Part shown: positions 34,297 to 46,522 of the stretch, piece by piece
How the letters are laid out: each line of letters begins with the position of its first letter
Numbering within the stretch: the first letter of the stretch is position 1
Assembly (NCBI RefSeq): GCF_039697315.1
Contig: NZ_CP155619.1
Coordinates: 248,001 to 312,000 of the forward strand
Length of the DNA: 64,000 nt
Direction: 5' to 3'
From: Pseudomonas abietaniphila
GTDB taxonomy: Bacteria > Pseudomonadota > Gammaproteobacteria > Pseudomonadales > Pseudomonadaceae
Notes under the pieces: model-generated
Seen by the model: the letters and a program-made list of their open reading frames with translations, nothing else
What the model was told of the DNA's origin: nothing
Database searches by the model: none
Made by a program: the position numbers and the translations under genes

Positions 34297-34310
34297 TGAA
34301 ACCGGTTTCA
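34297..34310. promoter_or_regulatory. PtxS operator upstream of kguE
   Basis: A second exact TGAAACCGGTTTCA, 13 bp before the kguE start codon, so bound PtxS would block transcription or early elongation of the kgu operon. Confidence 0.93.
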
Positions 34311-34323
34311 GAGGACAATAACA

Positions 34324-35124
34324 ATGAGCCGATTCCCCGTTGCCATCAGCCTGGGCGCCTTCGGTGCCGACTTCGTCCGCGAGCGCGGCCAAGCCAGCTT
34401 CATCCCGCTTCTGGTTGAGGCAGGCGTCACGCGCATCGAACTGCGCGAAGAACTGTTCAGCGGTCGCGAAGACCTGGCAGCCCTCGGCGAAGCCATTCGC
34501 GCCCAAGGACTGGAATGCCTGTATTCCGCACCGCTGGAGCTCTGGCTTGAAGGGCAGCGTCAACCCAATCCGGCGCTGGAAGCGACACTGCAGCGCGCAT
34601 CGGCATGTGGCGCTGCATGGCTCAAGGTGTCGCTCGGGCATTTAACCGAGGACAGCGACATCGCCGCCCTCGCCGACCGTCTGGCCCGTTACGACGTGCA
34701 CCTTCTTGTGGAGAACGACCAGACACCACAAGGCGGCCGCATCGAGCCTTTCACCGACTTCTTCGCCCGCGTCGATGCGTTGCAGATGCCCATCGGCATG
34801 ACCTTCGACATCGGCAACTGGATGTGGCAGGAGCAGTCGGCCTCCAGCGCCGCCCGCCAGTTGGGTCGCTTCGTCGAATACGTGCATTGCAAAGCCGTAG
34901 TGCGCAACCCGGCGGGCAAGCTGATCGCCGTGCCGCCGACGCCAACCGACCTGCATCAGTGGGAACAACTGCTCAAGCACATGCCCACTGGCTTGCCCCG
35001 GGCCGTCGAATACCCGCTGCAAGGCGAGGATCTGCTGGAAGTCACGCGCACCCAGGTTGACGCCCTCGCCCGCCTCGGCCAACCGCGTGTTCAACCTGCT
35101 ACTGAGGCCTTGAGCCATGTCTGA
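34324..35124 (+). CDS. kguE: KguE, sugar phosphate isomerase/epimerase-like protein of the ketogluconate operon
   Basis: A 266-residue TIM-barrel protein of the xylose isomerase-like AP endonuclease-2 family. Metal-ligand candidates lie in LLVENDQTP and [10 protein letters not shown], and an internal HCKAV segment follows. It is the first gene of the conserved order kguE-kguK-kguT-kguD. Its precise step in 2-ketogluconate metabolism is not firmly established. The start is 13 bp after a PtxS operator; the stop overlaps kguK by 8 bp. Confidence 0.9.
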   Translation: MSRFPVAISLGAFGADFVRERGQASFIPLLVEAGVTRIELREELFSGREDLAALGEAIRAQGLECLYSAPLELWLEGQRQPNPALEATLQRASACGAAWLKVSLGHLTEDSDIAALADRLARYDVHLLVENDQTPQGGRIEPFTDFFARVDALQMPIGMTFDIGNWMWQEQSASSAARQLGRFVEYVHCKAVVRNPAGKLIAVPPTPTDLHQWEQLLKHMPTGLPRAVEYPLQGEDLLEVTRTQVDALARLGQPRVQPATEALSHV

Positions 35125-36082
35125 AATCGATATTCTTTCCTTCGGCGAAACCATGACCATGCTGGTCGCCGAGCAGACCGGCGATCTGGCTCAGGTTCGT
35201 CATTTCGAAAAGCGCATTGCCGGCGCCGACAGCAACGTTGCCATTGGCTTGTCTCGACTGGGTTTCAAGGTCGCGTGGCTGAGCCGTGTCGGCAACGACT
35301 CCATGGGCCGCTTCGTCACCGACAGCCTGCAACAGGAAGGTGTCGATTGCAGTCATGTGACGGTCGATGCGGGCCACCCCACCGGGTTTCAATTCAAATC
35401 GCTGGAGCTTGAAGGCGCCGACCCTGTGGTCGAGTACTTCCGCCGTGGCTCGGCAGCCAGTCACCTCTCGGTCAACGACATCGTTCCCGAATTGCTCAAG
35501 GCCCGGCACCTGCATGCTACCGGGATTCCTGCTGCGCTGTCCGACACCTGCCGAGAGCTGTCCCATGTGCTGATGACGCAGATGCGCGACGCCGGACGCA
35601 GTGTGTCGTTCGACCCCAATCTGCGGCCTTCGCTGTGGTCAAACCGGGCGACGATGATTCGTGAGGTGAACCGCCTCGCCAGCCTGGCGCACTGGGTGAT
35701 GCCAGGCATGGCCGAGGGTGAACTGTTGACGGGCTACGACACCCCCGGCGACATCGCGAAGTTCTACCTGGACATGGGCGTGGAAGCGGTGGTGATCAAA
35801 CTCGGCGCCAAAGGCGCGTATTACCGCACCCAACTCAACGAAGCGTTCGTGCCCGGCGTGCCGGTGGCCAAGGTCATTGACACGGTCGGTGCGGGCGATG
35901 GCTTTGCGGTCGGCGTGATCAGCGCGCTCCTGGAAAACCTCGGTATCGCCGAGGCAACCGCCCGTGGCAACTGGGTCGGCAGTCAAGCGGTGCAGAGCCG
36001 GGGCGACATGGAGGGTTTGCCCACTCGCGCCGCCTTGCACACGGCCGAACTGAACCAGACAACACGACGACAGACCGCCTGA
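35117..36082 (+). CDS. kguK: 2-ketogluconate kinase
   Basis: A 321-residue PfkB-family sugar kinase. The N-terminal substrate segment is [15 protein letters not shown], and the C-terminal PfkB signature is [17 protein letters not shown] with GAGD at 258-261, where Asp261 is the catalytic base. It phosphorylates 2-ketogluconate to 6-phospho-2-ketogluconate, which KguD then reduces. It overlaps kguE by 8 bp. Confidence 0.93.
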   Translation: MSEIDILSFGETMTMLVAEQTGDLAQVRHFEKRIAGADSNVAIGLSRLGFKVAWLSRVGNDSMGRFVTDSLQQEGVDCSHVTVDAGHPTGFQFKSLELEGADPVVEYFRRGSAASHLSVNDIVPELLKARHLHATGIPAALSDTCRELSHVLMTQMRDAGRSVSFDPNLRPSLWSNRATMIREVNRLASLAHWVMPGMAEGELLTGYDTPGDIAKFYLDMGVEAVVIKLGAKGAYYRTQLNEAFVPGVPVAKVIDTVGAGDGFAVGVISALLENLGIAEATARGNWVGSQAVQSRGDMEGLPTRAALHTAELNQTTRRQTA

Positions 36083-36157
36083 TTTCCCGTTAATTACGTG
36101 CACACACTGTTCCCCTTCACCTGCTGCGACAAAAACAACATGCTCAGGGAGCCTGAA

Positions 36158-37474
36158 ATGGAAAAGCTACTCGAAACCGTCAAGCACGCCGGCCTCAAAC
36201 GCCGCTGGCTGCTGATCATGCCGATTGTCTTCATCACCTACAGCCTGGCCTATCTGGACCGCGCCAACTATGGCTTCGCCGCTGCCTCGGGCATGGCCGA
36301 AGACCTGCACATCACCCCTGGCATGTCGTCGTTGCTGGGGGCGTTGTTCTTCCTCGGCTACTTCTTCTTCCAGGTCCCGGGCGCCATCTACGCCCAGAAG
36401 AAGAGCGTGAAGAAGCTGATTTTCGTCAGCCTGATTCTGTGGGGCAGCCTGGCGACCCTGACGGGCATCGTCTCCAACGCCTACATGCTGATCGGTATCC
36501 GCTTCATGCTCGGCGTGGTCGAGGCTGCCGTAATGCCGGCCATGCTGGTGTACCTCTGCTACTGGTTCACCAAAGCCGAACGCTCCCGCGCCAACACCGT
36601 GCTGATCCTCGGTAACCCGGTGACCATGCTCTGGATGTCGGTGGTGTCGGGCTATCTCGTAGCGCACTTCAGCTGGCGCTGGATGTTCATCGTCGAAGGC
36701 CTGCCTGCGGTGATCTGGGCGTTTATCTGGTGGCGCCTGGTGGACGAGCGTCCCGCGCAGGCCAAATGGCTGACCGAGGAAGAAAAGACCGAACTGCAAG
36801 CGCGTCTGGACGCCGAACAGGTCGGCATCAAACCGGTAAAGAACTACGCCGAAGCCTTCCGTTCGCCAAAAGTCCTGCTGCTGGCCGCGCAGTATTTCTG
36901 CTGGAGCATCGGCGTGTACGGCTTCGTGCTGTGGCTGCCAACGATCATCAAGAAAGGCATGCAGATAGACATGGTGGAAGCCGGCTGGTTGTCCGCACTG
37001 CCTTATCTGGCGGCGGTGATCGGCATGGTGCTGGTGTCCTGGGCGTCCGACAAACTGCAAAAACGCAAAGCCTTCGTCTGGCCGCCGCTGCTGCTGGCCG
37101 CCGTCGCGTTCTACGGTTCTTACGCGCTGGGTACCGACCACTTCTGGTGGTCCTACGCCCTGCTGGTAATCGCCGGCGCCTGCATGTACGCGCCTTATGG
37201 TCCGTTCTTCGCCATCGTGCCGGAAATCCTTCCCGCCAACGTCGCCGGTGGTGCCATGGCGTTGATCAACAGCCTGGGCGCCCTGGGTTCGTTTGCGGGC
37301 TCGTACCTGGTTGGCTACCTCAATGGCGTCACCGGCACCTTGAGCGCGTCCTACCTGTTCATGGGCGGCGCCTTGCTGGTGTCGGTCGTATTGACCTTGT
37401 TGCTCAAGCCGGACAACTCCGCAAAGCCGGTGCGCGATGAGCCGACTGTTCGTCGCACGCCTGCGCACCCCTGA
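36158..37474 (+). CDS. kguT: 2-ketogluconate MFS transporter
   Basis: A 438-residue anion:cation symporter of the MFS with about twelve helices. VFITYSLAYLDRANYGFAAA in helix 1 is the family hallmark. The ATG at 36158 (MEKLLETVKHAGLKRRW) has CAGGGAG upstream and is preferred over the ATG at 36098. It imports 2-ketogluconate across the inner membrane. It is third in the kgu operon; 15 bp separate it from kguD. Confidence 0.92.
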   Translation: MEKLLETVKHAGLKRRWLLIMPIVFITYSLAYLDRANYGFAAASGMAEDLHITPGMSSLLGALFFLGYFFFQVPGAIYAQKKSVKKLIFVSLILWGSLATLTGIVSNAYMLIGIRFMLGVVEAAVMPAMLVYLCYWFTKAERSRANTVLILGNPVTMLWMSVVSGYLVAHFSWRWMFIVEGLPAVIWAFIWWRLVDERPAQAKWLTEEEKTELQARLDAEQVGIKPVKNYAEAFRSPKVLLLAAQYFCWSIGVYGFVLWLPTIIKKGMQIDMVEAGWLSALPYLAAVIGMVLVSWASDKLQKRKAFVWPPLLLAAVAFYGSYALGTDHFWWSYALLVIAGACMYAPYGPFFAIVPEILPANVAGGAMALINSLGALGSFAGSYLVGYLNGVTGTLSASYLFMGGALLVSVVLTLLLKPDNSAKPVRDEPTVRRTPAHP

Positions 37475-37489
37475 TCTGGAAGTCATTCG

Positions 37490-38479
37490 ATGAAGAAGCA
37501 CATTGTTCTCTATAAAAAACTGTCGGCGCCCCTGATGGAGCGCCTGCAGGCGCACGCCGAGGTCACGCTGATCGATGACCCGAAAACCCAGGATGGTCTG
37601 GCTCGACTGCGCGATGCCTTGCCCCAGGCGGACGGTCTGCTGGGCGCCAGCCTCAAGCTTGATGCGCAACTGCTCGATCTGGCGCCGAAGCTCAAGGCGG
37701 TGTCCAGCGTCTCCGTGGGCGTCGATAACTACGACATCGACGACCTCACCCGACGCGGCATCCTGCTGACGAACACCCCGGACGTACTGACTGAAACCAC
37801 CGCAGACACCGGGTTTGCGCTGATCATGGCCACGGCCCGTCGCGTGGTGGAACTGGCCACGATGGTGCGCAACGGCGAATGGACGCAGAACATCGGCCCA
37901 ACACATTTCGGTACCGATGTTCACGGCAAAACCCTCGGCATTGTCGGCATGGGACGGATCGGTGAAGCCGTGGCCCAGCGCGGCCACTTCGGCTTCGGCA
38001 TGCCGGTGCTCTATCACAGTCACTCGCGCAAGCCGGCAGTCGAAGCCCGCTTCAATGCGCAATACCGCAGCCTGGACGCGCTGCTGCAAGAAGCTGATTT
38101 CGTCTGCCTGACCGTACCGCTGACCGCTGAAACGGAAGGCCTGATCGGCGCGGAGCAATTTGCCCGGATGCGCCCCGAGACGATCTTCATCAACATTGCG
38201 CGGGGCAAAGTGGTGGATGAGCAGGCCTTGATCAACGCCCTGCAGAACGGACAGATTCGCGCGGCAGGCCTCGACGTGTTCGAGCGTGAGCCGTTGCAGG
38301 CGGATTCCCTGCTGCTGCAACTGGACAACGTGGTGGCGACCCCGCACATGGGCTCGGCCACGCACGAGACCCGCGAGGCGATGGCACGTTGTGCCGTGGA
38401 TAATCTGGTGGCGGCACTGACTGGAGAGCGGCCGAAGGATCTGGTGAATCCATCAGCCTGGAAAACCGGTGACCTTTAG
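37490..38479 (+). CDS. kguD: 2-ketogluconate-6-phosphate reductase
   Basis: A 329-residue D-isomer 2-hydroxyacid dehydrogenase. The NAD(P) motif is [12 protein letters not shown] (152-163), with catalytic Arg238 ([10 protein letters not shown]), Glu267 (DVFEREP) and His286 (TPHMGSAT). It reduces 6-phospho-2-ketogluconate to 6-phosphogluconate, which then enters the Entner-Doudoroff pathway. Last gene of the kgu operon; a degraded REP and a GC-rich hairpin follow. Confidence 0.92.
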   Translation: MKKHIVLYKKLSAPLMERLQAHAEVTLIDDPKTQDGLARLRDALPQADGLLGASLKLDAQLLDLAPKLKAVSSVSVGVDNYDIDDLTRRGILLTNTPDVLTETTADTGFALIMATARRVVELATMVRNGEWTQNIGPTHFGTDVHGKTLGIVGMGRIGEAVAQRGHFGFGMPVLYHSHSRKPAVEARFNAQYRSLDALLQEADFVCLTVPLTAETEGLIGAEQFARMRPETIFINIARGKVVDEQALINALQNGQIRAAGLDVFEREPLQADSLLLQLDNVVATPHMGSATHETREAMARCAVDNLVAALTGERPKDLVNPSAWKTGDL

Positions 38480-38578
38480 GCGGGAGCTTGGTCTGCGGCG
38501 CATCCGGACGATTGCGGTGTTTCAGACTAAATTGCAGTGTCTGGTCTGACGCATCGCGAGCAAGCTCAATCCTGTAGA
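38480..38578. repeat. Degraded BIME after kguD
   Basis: GGCGGGAGCTTGGTCTGCG at the left and GCGAGCAAGCTCAATCCTG at the right are weakly inverted remnants of the REP ends, between convergent kguD and the chemoreceptor gene. Confidence 0.55.
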
Positions 38579-38588
38579 GATTGCAGTC

Positions 38589-38612
38589 CGCCTGGCGCAG
38601 CTTGCGCAGGCG
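38589..38612. terminator. GC-rich hairpin between convergent genes
   Basis: CGCCTG-G-CGCA pairs with TGCG-CAGGCG around a 3-base loop, ten pairs with one bulged base. It is placed between kguD and the convergent chemoreceptor gene. No U-run, so terminator function is inferred. Confidence 0.45.
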
Positions 38613-38629
38613 AGAACTGCGCCCTCAAT

Positions 38630-40255
38630 TCAAACCTTAAACCGCGTCACCATCGCCTTCAGGTCCACCGCCAGGCGCGACAGCTCATGGCTGGCCGCGC
38701 TGGTCTGGTTGGCACCCGCCGCCGTCTGCGCGGCCAGGTCGCGAATGTTCACCAGATTACGGTCCACTTCACGCGACACCTGCGCCTGCTCTTCCGAAGC
38801 GCTGGCAATGACCAGGTTGCGCTCATTGATCTGGGAGATCGCCTCGGTAATGAGCTCCAGCGCATCGCCCGCCGAACTGGCCAGGCTCAGCGTGGTGCGC
38901 GTGCTGTCCGTGTTACGTGACATGGATTGCACCGCATCGCCCGTCCGGGTCTGAATGCCGGCCACCATTTGCTCGATTTCAGTGGTCGATTGCGCCGTCC
39001 GGTGAGCCAGCGCGCGGACCTCATCGGCCACCACCGCAAAGCCACGCCCCGCCTCGCCCGCCCGTGCGGCTTCAATCGCGGCGTTGAGCGCCAACAGGTT
39101 GGTCTGCTCGGCGATCGAACGGATCACGTCGAGCACCTTGCCGATATCGCGGCCCTGCTCCGCCAGACCTTCCACCAACCCCGAGGTCGCCTGAATCTGC
39201 TGAGTCATGTCCTGAATCGACTTGACTGTTTCAACCACCCGGTCACGCCCCTGGCGCGCGGTCTGGTTGGATTGCTGCGAGGCTTCTGAGGTCGACACCG
39301 CGTTGCGCGCCACTTCTTCCACGGCAGCGGTCATTTCGTTGACCGCCGTCGCGGCCTGTTCGATTTCATTGTTTTGCTGCTGCAAACCCCGCGACGACTC
39401 TTCCGTCACCGCGCTCAGCTCCTCTGCGGCAGACGCCAGTTGCGTGGCCGAGCCCGAGATCAATTCGATGGTCTTGCGCAAGTTCTGTTGCATGGTCGCC
39501 AGCGCCTTCAATAACTGCGTGGCTTCATCCTTGCCATCCACTTCAATCGGTCGGGTCAAATCACCGGCGGCAATCTCTTCTGCAACCCGCACCGCTCTAG
39601 ACAGCGGGTTGACGATACTTTTAGTCAGCAACCAGGCCAACAAAATGGTCATGAGCGCAGCGATAACCGAGACGGAAATAACACCTACATTGGCGCCATC
39701 ATATTGCTGTTTCGAAACAACCGCCGCGTCGCCGGCACTTTTCTTATTGATGCTAATGAGCTGGTTAAGCTGGACCCCCATAAGGTCGGTGGCGTCTTTC
39801 ATGCGGGTGTTGATCAAGTTGCGCATGTCTTCCGTCTTTTCCTGACGCGACAAGTCCAGTACTTGCGCCTGCACATCAAGAAAGGTTGCCAGCGTCGCCT
39901 CGAATTGACGATACACCGCCAACTCCTCGCCCTCGGCAGGTAACGCAGCGTAGTTCTTCTTGGCGTCCTGCAACTTTCCGATCAACTCGGCAATGCGCCC
40001 TTCGGTTTCGCGCAGTGCTGCAGGCTCGCGATTGACCAGCGTCCGGAAGGACGTGATGCGCAGGCGCAGAGTGTTTTCCAGCATGTTGCCCAGATACCCC
40101 ACGCTGGGCAGCTGGTTGGTTTCAATGTCTGTGGTGGCCTGTCGAATCACAGCCATGCGATTGAGAGAGAAAAAGCCCAACCCGATCACCAGCACGGCGA
40201 TGAAGGCGAACCCCAGGAATGCGCGAGGCGCGATGTTCATGTTTCTAATCGACAT
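38630..40255 (-). CDS. Methyl-accepting chemotaxis protein with four-helix-bundle sensor
   Basis: A 541-residue chemoreceptor: helix 1 at about 11-30 ([18 protein letters not shown]), a periplasmic four-helix-bundle ligand domain of about 150 residues, helix 2 near 190-210, a HAMP domain ([20 protein letters not shown]), and the signalling domain with the hairpin tip [20 protein letters not shown]. There is no C-terminal pentapeptide tether. It steers flagellar motility via CheA; the ligand is unknown. The stop faces the kgu operon convergently. A 12-bp palindrome lies about 90 bp upstream of its start. Confidence 0.93.
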   Translation of the reverse strand: MSIRNMNIAPRAFLGFAFIAVLVIGLGFFSLNRMAVIRQATTDIETNQLPSVGYLGNMLENTLRLRITSFRTLVNREPAALRETEGRIAELIGKLQDAKKNYAALPAEGEELAVYRQFEATLATFLDVQAQVLDLSRQEKTEDMRNLINTRMKDATDLMGVQLNQLISINKKSAGDAAVVSKQQYDGANVGVISVSVIAALMTILLAWLLTKSIVNPLSRAVRVAEEIAAGDLTRPIEVDGKDEATQLLKALATMQQNLRKTIELISGSATQLASAAEELSAVTEESSRGLQQQNNEIEQAATAVNEMTAAVEEVARNAVSTSEASQQSNQTARQGRDRVVETVKSIQDMTQQIQATSGLVEGLAEQGRDIGKVLDVIRSIAEQTNLLALNAAIEAARAGEAGRGFAVVADEVRALAHRTAQSTTEIEQMVAGIQTRTGDAVQSMSRNTDSTRTTLSLASSAGDALELITEAISQINERNLVIASASEEQAQVSREVDRNLVNIRDLAAQTAAGANQTSAASHELSRLAVDLKAMVTRFKV

Positions 40256-40344
40256 GGAATGTCTCTCTTCAAAGATCCGGCAGAGGCGTCCATGCGTAAA
40301 TCAGGCGATCGAAACGTTAGTTCGTCTCGTTGGCAAAGGATGGC

Positions 40345-40356
40345 TGTCATATGACA
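40345..40356. promoter_or_regulatory. Perfect palindrome upstream of chemoreceptor
   Basis: TGTCATATGACA is a perfect 12-bp palindrome, within a slightly longer symmetric context (CTGTCATATGACATG). It may be an operator for the chemoreceptor gene. Confidence 0.4.
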
Positions 40357-40394
40357 TGCAACTTCATGTTTCGCTGCCACCTGATCTTCTATCG

Positions 40395-40730
40395 GCAGAG
40401 GACGATCATTTATTCAGTGGACTTTGAATGTTTTTTTAAAACGGATGTTTTGCTGGATCCAATTCTTGGACCTAAAACGTTTGTGTGTTAACAGAGCGTT
40501 ACAGTCAGACTAAACCGTCTTCGTTTGTCACAGGATTTGAGCCCGCTAATCACCTCGTCCATCCTGTTTGATCCGCAGAGAAACGCGCTGAAGTAATGGC
40601 CGTATGCCTTATTTTGCAATAACGATTCAGCGGGCCTTATAAAAATTAATTGGATATAACGAAGCTTGACGTCCATCAAAGAAACATAAAATTTTTCCTG
40701 CTGTAGGATTTTTTTCTCATGCCTGTCAGA
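40395..40730. other. AT-rich gap without a convincing gene
   Basis: This part of the 654-bp gap between the chemoreceptor and the DUF1652 gene is clearly poorer in G and C than its surroundings, with runs of A and T (for example near 40428-40440, 40640-40660 and 40690-40715). A minus-strand open frame of 94 codons at 40488-40772 has no recognisable homologue or ribosome-binding site. It may be foreign or decayed DNA, or hold long promoters. Confidence 0.5.
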
Positions 40731-40909
40731 AGTCGGTGCTACCTTTAGCTCTCTCGTGGCCTGTGGATCCATGCTCCGGCGAACCTGGTACTAGAAAATG
40801 CATCGTCATGCTCTGGCATGCGCGTTGCGACGTTCTCGGCACCGACTCACAGACACTTTTCCCTGCCCTGCGGAGCTCTGGATTTGCTCGATTGAACGAG
40901 GTAGGCCCC

Positions 40910-41173
40910 ATGAACAAAGTCACGTTTCCAAACGCTTGTCAGCTGATGCGCTGGCACTTCCACCCGGTCGGCTTCGAAGCCAACATGGATGCACCCAGCA
41001 GCATGGTTGCGCGCCTGTTCGACCGTGCCAGCGGCGAGACGGTCATCGCGATCGCGGGGATTCCCTGCCAGACCGTGATGAACGCGATGGACGTGGAGCG
41101 CATTATCGAGGCCATTGAACTCGAGCTGGAAACCTTTGTTCCGCGGCAGACGCTCTACCTCAATCAGGCCTGA
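40910..41173 (+). CDS. DUF1652 family protein
   Basis: An 87-residue protein fitting the Pseudomonas DUF1652 family: ACQLMRWHFHPVGFEANMD, then MVARLFDRASGETVIAIAGI and a C-terminal helix with ERIIEAIELELE. Function unknown; several paralogues are usual per genome. The open frame extends upstream to 40736, but the ATG at 40910 matches family starts and has a purine-rich GAGGTAGG upstream. Confidence 0.75.
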   Translation: MNKVTFPNACQLMRWHFHPVGFEANMDAPSSMVARLFDRASGETVIAIAGIPCQTVMNAMDVERIIEAIELELETFVPRQTLYLNQA

Positions 41174-41278
41174 GGCCCACCGCGATGCAGGGCATCAGCG
41201 CCCTGCAATGTCCGTCCACCGGCCCGGAATTCGCCGCCTCCCGCCGTTCAGCTCAGGCAGCTCGTGCGAGCGCATCCC

Positions 41279-42889
41279 TCACCACACCGCAATCGTCGAA
41301 TCCGCCCTTGGCTCTGTTCCTCCGCACAACACGCCACTCACTGGGTCGCGCACGATGATCTGCCCGCGACCGTAGTCGGTGGAATCGTAGGCGATGCTGA
41401 TGTCGTGCCCTCGCCTGGCCAGCCCTGCCGCCAGGTCCCGCGAGGCGCCCTGCTCGATGCCTATTTTCAGGCCGCCCAGCCACTGCCAACGCGGTGCATC
41501 CAGCGCCGACTGCGGGTTGAGGTCGAAGTCCACCAGGTTCATCACCATCTGCACATGCCCCTGCGGCTGCATGTAACCGCCCATGACGCCAAACGGACCG
41601 ACCGGCTGATCGTCCTTGGTCAGGAAGCCAGGAATGATCGTGTGGAAGGTCTTTTTGCCCGGAGCCAGGCAGTTGGCATGGGTTGGATCAAGGCTGAATT
41701 CCTGCCCGCGATTCTGCAACGCCAGGCCGCTGTCCGGCAGTACCACGCCGGAACCGAAGCCGTGGTAGTTGCTTTGAATGAACGACACCATGTTGCCCTC
41801 GGCATCGGCCGTCGCCAGGTACACCGTTCCGCTCGCGTGTGGATCACCCGGCGTGGGCGCTTGCGCCTGATCGCCAATCAACGCCCTGCGCGCGTCGCTG
41901 TAGCGGTCGCTCAACAGGTCTGCCACTGCCACGCGCATGTGATCGGGATCGGTGATGTGGTGCAGGCCGTCGCTGTACGCCAGCTTCATGGCCTCCAGCT
42001 GCCGATGCCAGGTCAGTTGACTGTCGCGATGATCGAATGCGAACCCCTCCAGTATCTTCAAGGTCATGAGTGCGACCAGGCCCTGGCCGCTGGGCGGGAT
42101 CTCCCAGACGTCGTAGCCGCGATAGCGGATGCTGATCGGGTCAACCCATTGCGCGCGGAAACCCGCCAGGTCTTCAGCCCTCAAATAGCCGCCGGTTGAA
42201 CGAGCATGCGCGTCGAGTCGCTGTGCCAGAGCGCCGCGATAGAGGCTTTCGCACTCCGTTGCTGCCAGTTCTTCCAGGGTGTTCGCCTGAGCCGGATTGC
42301 GAAACAGCTCACCCGCCTTTGGCGCTCGCCCGTCGATGAGGAAGGTCTGGAACCAGCTGTCCATCACGGGATCGCGGTGGGCACTGAATTCGTCGAACGC
42401 GATTTGCCATTGATGAGCAACCACGGGCGACAGCGGAAATCCGTCGCGGGCCAGGCTGATCGCCGGCTGCAACAGTTCGGCAAACGGCAGCTTTCCGAAA
42501 CGCCGGGACAGCTCGGCCCAGGCCGAAGGGCAACCGGGCACCGTCACCGGTGTCCAGCCGTACATCGGCATCTGGTCATGCCCGGCGGCCTTCACGGCCT
42601 CGACACTCAAGGCCGCCGGCGCATGGCCGTTGGCGTTCAGTCCGTGGAGCTGACCCTTGCACCAGACCAGCGCGAAGGCGTCGCCGCCAATGCCGCAGCC
42701 GGTCGGTTCGACCACCGTTAATGCGGCCGCCGTGGCAATCGCGGCATCGATCGCATTGCCGCCCTTTTGCATGACTTCGATACCCGCTTGCGCCGCCAGC
42801 GGTTGCGACGCGGCGACCATGCCGCGTCGGGCAAACACGCTCTGGCGTTGCGAGGGATACGGGTATTGGTGAGCAGAAAATTTCAACAT
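41279..42889 (-). CDS. Gamma-glutamyltransferase family protein
   Basis: A 536-residue Ntn-hydrolase of the GGT family with full two-subunit length. The N-terminal half begins GMVAASQPLAAQAGIEVMQKGGNAIDAAIATAAAL. The self-cleavage Thr is in HASGTVYLATADAEGNMVSFIQS near residue 351. GYMQPQGHVQMVMNLVDF and GTEPRADSTIAVW are typical C-terminal motifs. There is no evident signal peptide, unlike glutathione-degrading periplasmic GGTs, so it probably acts in the cytoplasm. It is the last gene of an operon with an ABC importer, suggesting hydrolysis of an imported gamma-glutamyl or acylated amine compound. Confidence 0.85.
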   Translation of the reverse strand: MLKFSAHQYPYPSQRQSVFARRGMVAASQPLAAQAGIEVMQKGGNAIDAAIATAAALTVVEPTGCGIGGDAFALVWCKGQLHGLNANGHAPAALSVEAVKAAGHDQMPMYGWTPVTVPGCPSAWAELSRRFGKLPFAELLQPAISLARDGFPLSPVVAHQWQIAFDEFSAHRDPVMDSWFQTFLIDGRAPKAGELFRNPAQANTLEELAATECESLYRGALAQRLDAHARSTGGYLRAEDLAGFRAQWVDPISIRYRGYDVWEIPPSGQGLVALMTLKILEGFAFDHRDSQLTWHRQLEAMKLAYSDGLHHITDPDHMRVAVADLLSDRYSDARRALIGDQAQAPTPGDPHASGTVYLATADAEGNMVSFIQSNYHGFGSGVVLPDSGLALQNRGQEFSLDPTHANCLAPGKKTFHTIIPGFLTKDDQPVGPFGVMGGYMQPQGHVQMVMNLVDFDLNPQSALDAPRWQWLGGLKIGIEQGASRDLAAGLARRGHDISIAYDSTDYGRGQIIVRDPVSGVLCGGTEPRADSTIAVW

Positions 42890-42915
42890 GACGAACGCTC
42901 TTCAGAAAACTGGAT

Positions 42916-44806
<1,891 letters not shown>

Positions 44807-44807
44807 C

Positions 44808-45575
44808 TCAACGCCCCCTCAACAGTTTCATCGCACTGCGGCCAAACATGCGTTTCGCCGCAGGCGGTTGACGATCGGATTGGCCGAAACGCTGTTCAAG
44901 CCAGCGCTGGAAGAAGCCCCACAGGGTGGTGAGCATGAGGAAATAGATCGCGACCACGAGGTACAGCTCGAAGACCCGGAACGTTGCCGACGTGACCATT
45001 TGCGTGCTCAACAGCAACTCCTGCACCCCGATCACGCTGACCAGCGTTGTGTTTTTCAGCATCACGTTGAACTCGTTGCCCAGCGGCGGCACGATCACCC
45101 GGAATGCCTGTGGCAGCACGATGCGGCGCATCAGCTTGCCGAAGGTCATGCCCAGCGAACGGCCAGCTTCGTATTGGCCTTTGTCCACCGCGCCGATCCC
45201 CGCGCGGATGATTTCGGCCATGTAGGCGCCTTCATTCAGGCCCAGGGCGATGATCGCTGCCTGAATGTTGCCCGGCACGATGAACCAGCCCAGGTCGATG
45301 TCCTCGAAACGAAAAATGCCACCCGCGGCCAGTGCGGTGTAGAGGAACACGATCTGCACCAGCAACGGCGTGCCGCGCATCAGCCAGACGTAGAACCGAA
45401 CCGGCAGGTTCAGCAGCGGATTCTTCGACAGGCGCATCAAGGCGGCGATCAGGCCCAGGGTGCACCCGAGCAGCATCGCCAGCACGCTGATCAGGCAGGT
45501 CAGCCACAACCCGGTGAGGTACACCCCACTGGGCTGCAACAGGTACTGCCAGAACACTTCCCAATTGAAATTCAT
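44808..45575 (-). CDS. Polar amino acid ABC transporter permease
   Basis: A 255-residue permease of the His/Glu/Gln/Arg/opine family with about five helices. The EAA loop lies in [27 protein letters not shown]. It is the only permease in the operon, so it probably forms a homodimer. Genes run GntR, binding protein, permease, ATPase, polyamine-type binding protein, GGT, all on the minus strand. Confidence 0.93.
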   Translation of the reverse strand: MNFNWEVFWQYLLQPSGVYLTGLWLTCLISVLAMLLGCTLGLIAALMRLSKNPLLNLPVRFYVWLMRGTPLLVQIVFLYTALAAGGIFRFEDIDLGWFIVPGNIQAAIIALGLNEGAYMAEIIRAGIGAVDKGQYEAGRSLGMTFGKLMRRIVLPQAFRVIVPPLGNEFNVMLKNTTLVSVIGVQELLLSTQMVTSATFRVFELYLVVAIYFLMLTTLWGFFQRWLEQRFGQSDRQPPAAKRMFGRSAMKLLRGR

Positions 45576-45599
45576 CGGTCTATTCCGTTTGGCGGGCTT

Positions 45600-46406
45600 T
45601 CAATCGAGCTTGTCGCTTTCGACGTGCCATTTGGCGAGGAGCTGCGTGTAGCTGCCATCGCTGCGCATGTCGCTGATCACCTGTTGCACGGCGGCGGTCA
45701 GCTGCGGGTCGTCCTTGCGAATGCCCAGCCCGGTCAGAATCCGGCTGAAGGCAGGCACACCTTCCTGAAACAGGTCGGGCGCCATGTTGGCGTAGTAACC
45801 GGCGGTTTCTACCGTGGTGCCATAGGCGTCCACCTGACTGATCCGCAGCGCCTGAAAGGCATCGGTGTCGGTGTTGTAAACCACCAGTTTGAGCGGCGGC
45901 TTGCCGGCCTTGGTCAGGGTTTCGTTCTGGGCGTCTAGCAAGGTCTTGATGGTGGAGCCATTGAGCACCGCCACCTTGTGCCCCGAGAGATCATCCAGCG
46001 ACTTGATGCCCTTGGGATTGCCTTTGGGCACCACCACCGACTGGCTGGAGTACATGTAGTTGACGATGTTGATCACTTCCCGACGCTCAGGCTTGTCGAA
46101 CAACTGATCGACGATCATGTCGCACTGCTGCGCCAGCAATGCTGGCACCAGGCCGGAAAACGGAATCACCCGCCACTCGACCTTCTTGCCACCCAGACGC
46201 TTGGCAATTTCCACCCCGAGGTCGATGGTAAGGCCCACCGGTTTCTGCGCAGCATCGAACGACACCAGCGGCGGTGAGTCCATGCCAGAGCAATAGGTGA
46301 CCTTATCGACCTTCTGCAGACGGTCTGGCACGGTCGGGTTGGCGAACACCATGGGTGCACACAGACTCATGGAAACGAGGGCGGCCAGCGCGGCGGGTTT
46401 GTGCAT
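45600..46406 (-). CDS. Amino-acid-type ABC transporter substrate-binding protein
   Basis: A 268-residue periplasmic binding protein of family 3 (lysine/arginine/ornithine, glutamine type). The signal peptide ends near residue 22 (MVFANP). VTYCSGMDSPPLVSFDAAQKPVGLTIDLGVEIAKRLG at the start and DDLSGHKVAVLNGSTIKT in the middle are typical. It is the first structural gene after the GntR regulator and 24 bp before the permease. Confidence 0.9.
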   Translation of the reverse strand: MHKPAALAALVSMSLCAPMVFANPTVPDRLQKVDKVTYCSGMDSPPLVSFDAAQKPVGLTIDLGVEIAKRLGGKKVEWRVIPFSGLVPALLAQQCDMIVDQLFDKPERREVINIVNYMYSSQSVVVPKGNPKGIKSLDDLSGHKVAVLNGSTIKTLLDAQNETLTKAGKPPLKLVVYNTDTDAFQALRISQVDAYGTTVETAGYYANMAPDLFQEGVPAFSRILTGLGIRKDDPQLTAAVQQVISDMRSDGSYTQLLAKWHVESDKLD

Positions 46407-46522
46407 GACGAAAGCTCCGATTTCGGTAAGAAAGTAAGGGCAGTTCTGAACGTCGATACAGGGTGACCGGGTATCTCTGGCGGGCTGGTTGCCCGCTTCT
46501 GGTGTGAAAGAATGTCAGCCGC

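Noticed and set aside
36167..38365. 732-codon minus-strand frame opposite kguT and kguD
   Set aside because: His/Gln/Arg-rich antisense translation typical of GC-rich DNA; the plus strand encodes two complete known proteins.
40488..40772. 94-codon minus-strand open frame in the AT-rich gap
   Set aside because: No ribosome-binding site, no recognisable family and AT-rich context make it unsafe to call.
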